DNA of 51,130 nt from a virus. The notes below the pieces were generated by a model. It was not told where the DNA came from. It saw nothing but the letters and a program-made list of their open reading frames with translations, and made no database searches. Each line of letters opens with the position of its first letter. Positions within the stretch are counted from its first letter, which is position 1. Location: IMG/VR virus record IMGVR_UViG_3300043427_003381, positions 1 to 51,130 of that record. The stretch is one strand, 5' to 3'. Position numbers and translations under genes: made by a program. Shown one piece after another: positions 1 through 7,059 of the stretch.

Positions 1-2
1 AC

Positions 3-47
3 GAAGATGATGCACTCTCATACTTCCAGCGTCTTGCTGAAGAATGA
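3..47 (+). CDS. 3' end of an unidentified plus-strand gene (partial)
   Basis: Only the last 14 codons lie in the window. They read EDDALSYFQRLAEE and stop at TGA 45-47, directly against the stop codon of the convergent gp53 gene at 48-50. The acidic, amphipathic ending looks like real coding sequence rather than noise, but too little is present to name a family. The two genes converge with no spacer. Confidence 0.5.
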   Translation, partial: EDDALSYFQRLAEE

Positions 48-716
48 TTAGTGGAATAATCTAATATTTTCTCCTCTCTTCAAGGTGTCGCTTACATACT
101 GAGCGCCACCTTTTTTGTATTTAAAGATAGATTCTAAGTCTCTGAATACAACAGTTAAGTATTGTGGTTTAAGGACAAAAATATTTCTCTTATCGTCTTC
201 AAGTTTTTGTTCGTATTGATAGTTGGTAACTTCTCTTGTGATATTTGATGCTGTTACTTTTCTTTCTAGTCCATCATCAAAATAACTTGTAGAAAAATCA
301 GAATCAACTATAAGACCTTCTGGAATAATTACAATTCCATTTGAATTCTTTACTTCAACTGTTTCATAATGTTTGGTTGCATTGATTTTTTGGAATGTTC
401 CATACTTCTCAAACAAATAATTTTCAAATGAATCTTGAGTTAATGGCCATTCTGTTTGGATATTTAAAATATTATTTGAAAGTAAAATAACCCAATCTAA
501 AGTTGGATCATCATAAAGTTTAAAAGCAACATTGTCAGGTCTTTCATCTCCAATTATTTTATATTTTTCAAAGAACTGTAGATTATTAAAAATGTCCTCT
601 CTTATCTTTCCTCTTTTGAAAAGATTTTTGACAGTCTGATAATCAGATATTCTCTGACTATCTTTATTCCTATTAACGTAATCGAAGTCTGGAACTCTGC
701 GGAAGTAATTTGACAT
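48..716 (-). CDS. 53: Baseplate wedge subunit gp53
   Basis: This 222-aa protein matches T4 gp53 (196 aa), the wedge component that ties the wedges to the central baseplate. The recognisable part is the N-terminal half: MSNYFRRVP start, then FKLYDDPTLDWVILLSNNI around residues 65-84, the most conserved stretch of the family. The C-terminal half is charged and ends in RGENIRLFH. It is the last gene of a minus-strand operon with gp48 one base upstream, so the two are almost certainly co-translated in the late phase. No truncation is visible. Confidence 0.88.
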   Translation of the reverse strand: MSNYFRRVPDFDYVNRNKDSQRISDYQTVKNLFKRGKIREDIFNNLQFFEKYKIIGDERPDNVAFKLYDDPTLDWVILLSNNILNIQTEWPLTQDSFENYLFEKYGTFQKINATKHYETVEVKNSNGIVIIPEGLIVDSDFSTSYFDDGLERKVTASNITREVTNYQYEQKLEDDKRNIFVLKPQYLTVVFRDLESIFKYKKGGAQYVSDTLKRGENIRLFH

Positions 717-717
717 A

Positions 718-2100
718 TTAGTAACCTATAGGATGACCATCTGCATAAAGATCATTGTATAGTGGATCAAGTTCGCCAAATCTTAATGTTAATTGATATG
801 ATGTCATTGTCTTTTCTTTATCATTAAATGTCATATAACTTCCATCTGGAGTATAGTCAATATCGCATCCAAGAAGAGCACAATCTTTTATTCTATTTAA
901 TGACTTATGTTGTGAACTTGGACCTGAGCAGTATTTAATTGAAAAAACATAAGGTGCCTTTAAGAATACTCCAGATTCTGCTGTTCTTACTGCCATCCCT
1001 GCTTTGAAAAAATAAATTATATCTTTTACAATTTTTGCTTCTCCTTCACTTCTTGGAGATAAACGAAATGTAAAATTAAAGGACCTTAATGTTGGACCAT
1101 TAAATAACAACTCTAGATTTGGATTTAGAATAGCTCCTGTTGCTCTAGAAAACAGTCCCTGGGCCCCAACTGCTTCTTGTGCAAGGTAAAGATTTATAGC
1201 TTGTTTATAATCTTCATAATTTCTTTTAAATTGATTGGCAGCAAGTTTAAATTGTTCTGTTATAGCCTGTGTCACTTGCCCTTCAGATTCTGCGATTGCT
1301 AAAGATGCTCTTCCTGCAAAAGCTGAAAGAGGGTCTAATGTAGAACCGCCCCAATCAACCCCATTACTGTCTGATATTGAAGGTTGTATTGGTAATACAA
1401 CTCTTCCAAATTCATCAGAGAGTGCTTTAGTTCCAAAACTGAAATTTGTATCTTTTCTATTTGTTCCTGAAAAATCTCTTCCTGTTATTTCTTTTAGTCT
1501 GAATAGAATACTATCTTGCGTCTTCTCATCTAATTTTTCTGGATATCTTACATCAATTGCAGCGAGTCTACTTCTTACTGTTCCTTCAGATTTTCCAGAT
1601 TTAATTGTCCCACCAAGCTTTTCAATTGTTTCATTCTCAGTAGATAGTGGTACAGATGCCGGTTCTGAATCTGGACCAGTACCTGCTGCTGGTCCTGGTG
1701 TTCCCCCAGGAGTAGCAGTATTTGGGAATATTAATTGTCTTGCTTGTTGCTGCGGCACTCCTGCCTTTTCCACAATCTGTACAGCTTGATTTTTTGTACT
1801 TGATTGGCCAACAACGCTTGAAAAATATAATCTTTCTTCTGGTGTGGCAAGGGAGTTTGGGTTAAATGATCCATCTTTTGCATATGTTCCTACTGTTACA
1901 TCTACACTTTCTCCAGAAAGACCTACTGATGCAGCAGCATCTCCTTGCACTGTTGGCCTTTTTACTGTAATAGTTCCATCATCATCTATTAATGGATAAT
2001 ATTGTTTATTATTGAGTTTTGATTCAGTTTCTACTCCATTTAAAAGAAATTTTTCGGGAGGCCTAAATCTTTTATTTGTACTTCTAGAACCAAATGACAT
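718..2100 (-). CDS. 48: Baseplate tail-tube cap gp48
   Basis: A 460-aa homologue of T4 gp48 (364 aa), the protein that caps the baseplate hub and, with gp54, nucleates the tail tube. The C-terminal third carries the tube-like fold: LRSFNFTFRLSPRSE, then FFKAGMAVRTAESGVFLKAPYVFSIKY-type strands at roughly 335-385. The N-terminal part is longer than in T4 and holds a Pro/Gly/Ala-rich segment near residues 128-152 that looks like a linker. It lies between gp53 and the 128-aa gene. A TATAAATG box 60 bases upstream on the same strand could give it its own late transcript. Confidence 0.88.
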   Translation of the reverse strand: MSFGSRSTNKRFRPPEKFLLNGVETESKLNNKQYYPLIDDDGTITVKRPTVQGDAAASVGLSGESVDVTVGTYAKDGSFNPNSLATPEERLYFSSVVGQSSTKNQAVQIVEKAGVPQQQARQLIFPNTATPGGTPGPAAGTGPDSEPASVPLSTENETIEKLGGTIKSGKSEGTVRSRLAAIDVRYPEKLDEKTQDSILFRLKEITGRDFSGTNRKDTNFSFGTKALSDEFGRVVLPIQPSISDSNGVDWGGSTLDPLSAFAGRASLAIAESEGQVTQAITEQFKLAANQFKRNYEDYKQAINLYLAQEAVGAQGLFSRATGAILNPNLELLFNGPTLRSFNFTFRLSPRSEGEAKIVKDIIYFFKAGMAVRTAESGVFLKAPYVFSIKYCSGPSSQHKSLNRIKDCALLGCDIDYTPDGSYMTFNDKEKTMTSYQLTLRFGELDPLYNDLYADGHPIGY

Positions 2101-2159
2101 CAGATATCCCCCTCAAATGCAAGAGGACTATTCATCTCAATTTTTTGTAGAGTATGAGA

Positions 2160-2167
2160 CATTTATA
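2160..2167 (-). promoter_or_regulatory. Late promoter box upstream of gp48
   Basis: On the minus strand the sequence reads TATAAATG, one base off the T4 late box TATAAATA, about 60 bases before the gp48 start. It lies in the only real gap of this operon (2101-2179). Late T4-type promoters have no -35 element. Confidence 0.5.
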
Positions 2168-2179
2168 CTGGTTTTTTAT

Positions 2180-2566
2180 TTATTTAGTCCTGAATTTTGC
2201 ATATTGAAGTGAACGGAGATATTCAATCTCATTCGGTTTAATCTCTAATAATTTACTATTTACTTCAATCCAGGTATAATTTCTAGGTTCTCCCCAATGA
2301 AAATTAATTCCTTTAAATCCCCATCTTTCAATATCAGTCACTGCAACAAGAGGGAATTCATCATAAGTAACTCCCTTAGTCTTAGCTGAATAGATGAATG
2401 TATAATACTTTCCCACATCAGGAATAAATTCACCTTCTCGAAAGACTTCCATTATTGTCAGCATTATATCATCTGGGTCAGTGTATCCAGTTGATATTAA
2501 TTTTTCCCTGAGAGTATTAACTCTCCTTGATCCAGATTCAATATATTGTCCGAACCCTTCTGCCAT
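2180..2566 (-). CDS. Conserved cyanophage-type protein in the gp4-gp48 operon
   Basis: A 128-aa soluble protein that I cannot assign to a family. It starts MAEGFGQYIESGSRRVN and has an aromatic-rich middle (YYTFIYSAKTKGVTYDEFPLVAV, then GINFHWGEPRNYTWI) that suggests a beta-rich core, ending in a helical segment. There are no membrane segments. Its start overlaps the gp4 stop (TAATG on the minus strand), so it is translationally coupled to gp4. The position between the head-completion and tube-cap genes suggests a virion or assembly role, but that is inference from context only. Confidence 0.75.
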   Translation of the reverse strand: MAEGFGQYIESGSRRVNTLREKLISTGYTDPDDIMLTIMEVFREGEFIPDVGKYYTFIYSAKTKGVTYDEFPLVAVTDIERWGFKGINFHWGEPRNYTWIEVNSKLLEIKPNEIEYLRSLQYAKFRTK

Positions 2567-3009
2567 TATTTTATACCTAGATTGTCTTCGGTGATGACTT
2601 TGAATTCGATTAATCTATCAGCACAAAACTCTTTTGCTGCTTTCCACTTTGCTTGATTGACTGCATAAGTTTTGCACTCATACAAGTAAGATTTAGTCAC
2701 TCTCGATTTTTTCTGTGGTGGAACAGTTTGTCTCTTTGGTTTCACTTCAATCACATATGTTTTAATTTCTCCAGTTTGTTCTCTTACCTTTATAATAAAG
2801 TCTGGAAAATACTTATGAACTCTATTATCAACTGGTGATATGTATGGGATATAAAATTCTTCAGAACCCCAAGAAATTATATTTTCACTTAAATCACACC
2901 AACGACAAAACTTCCGCTCCCAACTACTTCTGCATATAATATTGTTGGGATTTCCTTTGTATTTTTGTGGGTACTCTGGTTTGTACTTACTTTTAATACT
3001 TTCTGCCAT
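2566..3009 (-). CDS. 4: Head completion protein gp4 (TnsA-like nuclease fold)
   Basis: I place the start at MAESIKSKY, giving 147 aa; an upstream in-frame ATG at 3033 would add eight residues (MIYYVVGI) but would lie inside the promoter leader. The protein matches T4 gp4/50, which finishes filled heads before tail joining. It shows the PD-(D/E)XK-like arrangement typical of TnsA-type nucleases: SSWERKFCRWCDL near residues 26-38, PDFIIKV near 69-75 and YVIEVKPKRQ near 84-93, where D70, E87 and K89 would be the metal/catalytic set. First gene of the minus-strand operon. Confidence 0.87.
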   Translation of the reverse strand: MAESIKSKYKPEYPQKYKGNPNNIICRSSWERKFCRWCDLSENIISWGSEEFYIPYISPVDNRVHKYFPDFIIKVREQTGEIKTYVIEVKPKRQTVPPQKKSRVTKSYLYECKTYAVNQAKWKAAKEFCADRLIEFKVITEDNLGIK

Positions 3010-3039
3010 TATCCCGACTACATAATATATCAATAGAAA

Positions 3040-3047
3040 TATTTATA
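3040..3047 (-). promoter_or_regulatory. Late promoter TATAAATA for the gp4-gp48-gp53 operon
   Basis: A perfect T4 late box on the minus strand, 30 bases before the gp4 start at 3009. The divergent gp54 gene starts at 3053, only six bases beyond the box, so the 43-base gap between the two starts has to serve both directions. Confidence 0.75.
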
Positions 3048-3052
3048 GATAG

Positions 3053-3922
3053 ATGGCATCTGTCAGTTCCTCAAATAAAACACCAAGTCGTAATCCAACG
3101 ACGGAACTGAAATCAAAGTTATTAATGCGTCCAGCATTAACTTCTCATTATGCAGTTTACATAGATCCTACAGTAATTCAAAGTAAGACTAGTGGACCGA
3201 ATGGAGGTACTAAGGCAGCATCATTTTTCACATCCCGTCAAGCAAATATTGATGGAGAAACTTTGACATTAGCTTGCTCTGAAGCATCTCTTCCAGGATC
3301 CTCTTTTGCAACTCATGAAGCTAATAATGACTTTACCGGTGTGACCGAAAGACATGTGTATAGAAGACAATATGATGATAGAATTGATTTTACTTTCTAT
3401 GTCGATCACGATTTAACAATTATAAAATTCTTCGAAACTTGGATGTCTTGGATTGTTGGGGAAGATCAATTTCAAAACCAATCTAACCCTAATTTTTCTT
3501 ATAGAGTTAAATTTCCTGACGAATATAGAACTGACGTTTACATTCAAAAATTTGAAAAAGATTTTACAAATGCTACTGAATATGCCTTTATTGGTGCGTA
3601 TCCAACGTCAATTACATCTATGCCAGTTTCATATGATTCTTCTCAACTTTTAAAATGTACTGTTTCTATGAGTTATATTAGATACTTTATGAATAATTCT
3701 GTAGCTCTTTCTCAGTTTGGTGTTGATAATACTGGTCAATTTGGACAAACTGGATCGGATTTAAATAAAAATCCTTTTAATTCTCCAATTCCCGGATTTA
3801 CTTTAGGTCAAGGAATTCTGGATGATATTTCATTTGAAAATGCATTTAGACAAACGCCAACACAACCAACACAAGGACCAATAAGAATACCGGTTATTCC
3901 TCGTCCCGAACCTTTATTTTAA
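3053..3922 (+). CDS. 54: Baseplate tail-tube initiator gp54
   Basis: A 289-aa protein corresponding to T4 gp54 (320 aa), which sits on gp48 and starts tail-tube polymerisation. After a Ser/Lys-rich N-terminus it reads LMRPALTSHYAVYIDP near residues 24-39, followed by a tube-like beta fold (RRQYDDRIDFTFYVDHDL near 103-120; VSMSYIRYFMNNS near 204-216). The C-terminal 60 residues are Gln/Pro-rich. It is the first gene of the plus-strand tail block and is divergent from gp4. Confidence 0.83.
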   Translation: MASVSSSNKTPSRNPTTELKSKLLMRPALTSHYAVYIDPTVIQSKTSGPNGGTKAASFFTSRQANIDGETLTLACSEASLPGSSFATHEANNDFTGVTERHVYRRQYDDRIDFTFYVDHDLTIIKFFETWMSWIVGEDQFQNQSNPNFSYRVKFPDEYRTDVYIQKFEKDFTNATEYAFIGAYPTSITSMPVSYDSSQLLKCTVSMSYIRYFMNNSVALSQFGVDNTGQFGQTGSDLNKNPFNSPIPGFTLGQGILDDISFENAFRQTPTQPTQGPIRIPVIPRPEPLF

Positions 3923-3924
3923 TT

Positions 3925-3932
3925 GATAAATA
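3925..3932 (+). promoter_or_regulatory. Late promoter box GATAAATA upstream of gp26
   Basis: One mismatch to the T4 late box, 27 bases before the gp26 ATG at 3960, directly after the gp54 stop. An AGGA ribosome-binding element lies just before the ATG. Confidence 0.55.
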
Positions 3933-3959
3933 ATCACACTGAAACTTCTATAGGACATT

Positions 3960-4679
3960 ATGCCTTTACCAAAGATTTCTACACCAACATATGAGTTGGA
4001 ATTGCCTTCTACCGGACAAAAAGTAACTTACAGACCATTTCTAGTAAGAGAAGAGAAACTATTAGTTCTTGCACTAGAATCAGAAGATACAAAACAGATT
4101 ACCTCAGCGATTAAGAGTGTAATTAAGAATTGTATTAATACAAAGGGTATAAAGGTCGAATCACTTCCGACATTTGATATTGAATACCTTTTCTTAAATA
4201 TTCGTGGCAAGTCTGTTGGGGAAGAGATTGAAGTTAATGTCATCTGCCCTGATGATGAGGAAACTTATGTTCCAGTAACTCTCAATATTGATGATATTAA
4301 AGTTCAAAAAGATGAGAACCACAGCAATAAAATTCAAGTAGATGATAGTATTGTGATGGAAATGAAGTATCCTTCACTTGAGGAGTTTATTAGAAATAAC
4401 TTTGACTTTAGTGAAGATGCTACAATGGAGCAGTCTTTTGAATTGGTTGCATCTTGTGTTGATAAAATTTACACCGAAGAAGAAGTATGGGCTGCTTCTG
4501 ATGTCACCAAAAAGGAACTAATGGAGTTCCTAGATCAAATGAACTCAAATCAATTTAAACAGATTGAGAAGTTCTTTGAGACAATGCCTAAGCTTTCTCA
4601 TACAGTTGAAGTTACAAATCCAAATACAAAAGTGAAGAGCGAAGTTGTTCTTGAGGGTCTTTCAAGTTTTTTCGCATAG
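3960..4679 (+). CDS. 26: Baseplate hub assembly protein gp26 (T4_baseplate family)
   Basis: A 239-aa protein of the T4 gp26 family, needed for hub and tail assembly. The family signature is the N-terminal segment LELPSTGQKVTYRPFLVREEK at residues 13-33, then ALESEDTKQITSAIKSVIKNCI near 38-59 and DIEYLFLNIRGKSVGEEI near 74-91. The C-terminal half is helical and acidic. The last codons are AGT TTT TTC GCA TAG. The run T TTT TTC is a textbook -1 slippery heptamer, and the -1 frame opens into the small gene at 4682-4858 with no stop between. The layout is that of a tail-assembly chaperone pair (lambda G/GT). Confidence 0.82.
   Translation: MPLPKISTPTYELELPSTGQKVTYRPFLVREEKLLVLALESEDTKQITSAIKSVIKNCINTKGIKVESLPTFDIEYLFLNIRGKSVGEEIEVNVICPDDEETYVPVTLNIDDIKVQKDENHSNKIQVDDSIVMEMKYPSLEEFIRNNFDFSEDATMEQSFELVASCVDKIYTEEEVWAASDVTKKELMEFLDQMNSNQFKQIEKFFETMPKLSHTVEVTNPNTKVKSEVVLEGLSSFFA
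4667..4673 (+). promoter_or_regulatory. Candidate programmed -1 frameshift site (T TTT TTC)
   Basis: The heptamer TTTTTTC is in the correct phase (codons TTT TTC of gp26) two codons before the TAG stop. A -1 slip re-pairs both tRNAs perfectly and continues CGC ATA GCA ATG GTC into the next reading frame, which would make a fusion of about 299 aa. I did not identify a convincing downstream pseudoknot by eye. Confidence 0.6.
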
Positions 4680-4681
4680 CA

Positions 4682-4858
4682 ATGGTCCATATGGACCTTG
4701 AAAATTATTATAAACTCAACTTTGCTTTGATGCAGTATCATAAATATTCATTATGGGAAATTGAAGGATTGATACCCTGGGAAAGGGATGTTTATGTTGC
4801 AATGTTAAAGAATTATTTGGAAGAAGAAAAAGCAAAGCAGCAGCAAAATGGGACCTGA
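4682..4858 (+). CDS. Small hub-assembly protein or frameshift extension of gp26
   Basis: A 58-aa reading frame, MVHMDLENYYKLNFALMQ at the start and then YHKYSLWEIEGLIPWERDVY, ending in a charged Lys/Gln tail. It lies in the -1 frame relative to gp26, begins three bases after the gp26 stop, and overlaps the next gene by 11 bases. There is no good ribosome-binding site near its ATG, so it is made either by coupling or by frameshifting at the slippery site upstream. The helical Trp/Glu-rich sequence is like the short downstream halves of tail-assembly chaperone pairs. It occupies the place of T4 gene 51 (hub assembly catalyst), but I cannot claim homology. Confidence 0.72.
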   Translation: MVHMDLENYYKLNFALMQYHKYSLWEIEGLIPWERDVYVAMLKNYLEEEKAKQQQNGT

Positions 4859-7058
4859 CGAACTCGATGACCTACTAAACAATAACGGAGCGGGACCTGG
4901 AAAAGGATCCGCTCTTGCTTTGTATGAAGGAACGAGAGAGGAGGACCTGGTTGATGAAGAGATTGATGAAAGGGTATTAGGACTTTTAGGATTAGAAGAT
5001 GTTTTTGATATTGACTACGGCACATACATAACTCTTCTCAAAGAAAGACTTGCAGCTTCTAGGAATTTTGAAAAGAAATTATCCTCTGAAGAAGATGAAC
5101 TTCTTGTATCAGAGTTTAGAAGAGTAAAAGGTAAGGTTGGTAGATTTAAGTTAAAAAAAAGAAAAGTAACATCAGAAGATATTGGCGTAACTGGCCCAAT
5201 CAAAGTATCATCTAGTAAGTTTTTGCTTGCTGGTAAAGCAGTAATACCAGAAAGAGAAGCAACAGAATCTTCTAGTGATATTGCAGATATTCAAAAATCA
5301 CTTGATGCTATCCTTAAAACTCTCACTCTGCAGAATAAGGATAAGAAGAAAGCAAGTGAAGATGAGAGAAAGAAAAGTGAAGATAGAAGAAGAAGAGCAA
5401 GAGAAGGTGATTTAGAAAAACCACTGTCCCAATTAAAATCACTCGCTCAGAAAATCATTGCTCCAGCACAAGGAATACTTGACCGTATCTTTAGGTTTAT
5501 TAAATTTACATTACTTGGTTATGCATTTAATCAATTAGTAAAGTGGTTTAGTGACCCCAAGAATGCAGAAAAGGTAAAAGTTCTTGGTAGATTTCTAAAG
5601 GACTGGTGGCCTGCACTACTCTCTGCCTATGTATTATTTGCAACTCCTTTTGGTAAGTTTATAAGAGTAACTCTTAAACTGTTGAGAGGATTTATTCCTC
5701 GAATAGCTAGGTTTATTGCAGCAAATCCTAAGGTATTTGCCACAGTTGCTCTAGTTGGAGGATCTGTTGTAGCTGGAACTTATCTAGAATCTAGGTCAAG
5801 AGGAGTTGATGAAAACTTATTGCAGAGAAGAATTCAAGAATCAAAAGATCAGGGCAAACCATTATCAAAGGAAGATATTGAAAAAACTAGATTAGAAAAT
5901 TTACAAAAAAGAGTTGAAGATATTAGAGGGACTAACATACCAGGATCTGCTCTTGCTGGTGGAGGAATTGTTCCTAGACTTAGAGCTTTTACTGGTGGAG
6001 CTCAAGTTAAAAAAGAAGTAGATGTAAAAGATATTCAACCCCAAAGTAATCTAATAACTGAGGATACTGGATTAAAAGTTAAAGGTGCTGGTCCGGATAC
6101 TCAACTGGTTGCGGCAATGCCTGGAGAGGTTCTGATATCAAAAGAAGCAGTTGATACTTATGGTGCAAAATTCTTCTTAGATTTGAATAAGAAGGGTGGA
6201 GGAACTAATATTCCTAGAATGGTGAATAATATTCAACTTGCTGCTGGTGGTGGATTAATTAAGAAACCAATTAAGGCATATCAAGGCGGAGGAATGATTG
6301 GTGGTGGGAATTTGTTAAAAGGAATATATCCTGGGTATTCGCGTAGTGTTGGAGGAACCATGGCTTCCTCTGGTGGAATGGGTGGAAGTTCTAACCCTGC
6401 ATCAATGTCACCGATGAAGATAAGTTCTCTCGGGGGAATGAGTGGTTCTAGTGGTGGAATGATGCGTGGTAGTGGGGGAATGAGTGGTTCTATTGGTGGA
6501 ATGATGCGTGGTTCCATTGGTGGAGCAATGAGTGGTGCCGGTGCTTCTAGTGGTGGCGGAATGTCTATCAACAATTATAGACAATCTCAAAACACTTCTA
6601 ATAATTTCTTTATGGGTTCTAGTGGTGCAGGAAACTCTAGTAGTTTAACTAACATAATGAATACAATTAAGAACACAAGTAATTACAAGTTACCATCTAT
6701 ATCCAGTAACACACAAGAATTTGGCAGTGATAGAAATAAATTATACTCACCTCAGACTGTAGCAACACTTTCTTCAAAAAATGTTTTAAATCAAAGTGTG
6801 ATAGGAAGTAAGACCCTTCCTAACATTCAACCAATCAATATATCTCCACCCCCAACCCTCCCTGTTGCTCCTGGGCCACCAGTAATTTATACAAAGACAA
6901 CTTATACCATTCTTCCTCCAATTAAAGCCCCAAGTAAAGCACCACCTTCTGTTCCTAGAGGTTCCAAATTACCAGAATTTTCTGCATCAAGTAGCGGTGA
7001 TTCTAGATCTAAGATCGCAACAGCATTGGGTATTACCGACTTAGTGGGGGTAGTATAG
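4848..7058 (+). CDS. Tape-measure-like tail/hub protein
   Basis: 736 aa. The N-terminus is acidic (residues 1-60), followed by DIDYGTYITLLKERL near 56-70 and a basic, Lys/Glu/Arg-rich coiled region to about 190. A hydrophobic block FIKFTLLGYAFN near 215-227 and membrane-like helices at 253-325 follow. At 415-455 it has the phage tail pattern GPDTQLVAAMPGEVLISKE with a following YGAKFFLDLN, often seen near the end of tape measures. Residues 477-585 are Gly/Ser/Met-rich and 665-705 Pro-rich. By position it fills the T4 gp29 (tail length/hub) role, but the sequence is not T4-like. It shares the FTLLGY block with the next protein, so the two are probably paralogues. Confidence 0.65.
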   Translation: MGPDELDDLLNNNGAGPGKGSALALYEGTREEDLVDEEIDERVLGLLGLEDVFDIDYGTYITLLKERLAASRNFEKKLSSEEDELLVSEFRRVKGKVGRFKLKKRKVTSEDIGVTGPIKVSSSKFLLAGKAVIPEREATESSSDIADIQKSLDAILKTLTLQNKDKKKASEDERKKSEDRRRRAREGDLEKPLSQLKSLAQKIIAPAQGILDRIFRFIKFTLLGYAFNQLVKWFSDPKNAEKVKVLGRFLKDWWPALLSAYVLFATPFGKFIRVTLKLLRGFIPRIARFIAANPKVFATVALVGGSVVAGTYLESRSRGVDENLLQRRIQESKDQGKPLSKEDIEKTRLENLQKRVEDIRGTNIPGSALAGGGIVPRLRAFTGGAQVKKEVDVKDIQPQSNLITEDTGLKVKGAGPDTQLVAAMPGEVLISKEAVDTYGAKFFLDLNKKGGGTNIPRMVNNIQLAAGGGLIKKPIKAYQGGGMIGGGNLLKGIYPGYSRSVGGTMASSGGMGGSSNPASMSPMKISSLGGMSGSSGGMMRGSGGMSGSIGGMMRGSIGGAMSGAGASSGGGMSINNYRQSQNTSNNFFMGSSGAGNSSSLTNIMNTIKNTSNYKLPSISSNTQEFGSDRNKLYSPQTVATLSSKNVLNQSVIGSKTLPNIQPINISPPPTLPVAPGPPVIYTKTTYTILPPIKAPSKAPPSVPRGSKLPEFSASSSGDSRSKIATALGITDLVGVV

Positions 7059-7059
7059 A

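Noticed and set aside
1235-1789. 184-aa plus-strand reading frame opposite gp48
   Set aside because: Antisense shadow of a recognisable gp48; the text is Ser/Cys/Pro-rich without family features and has no ribosome-binding site.
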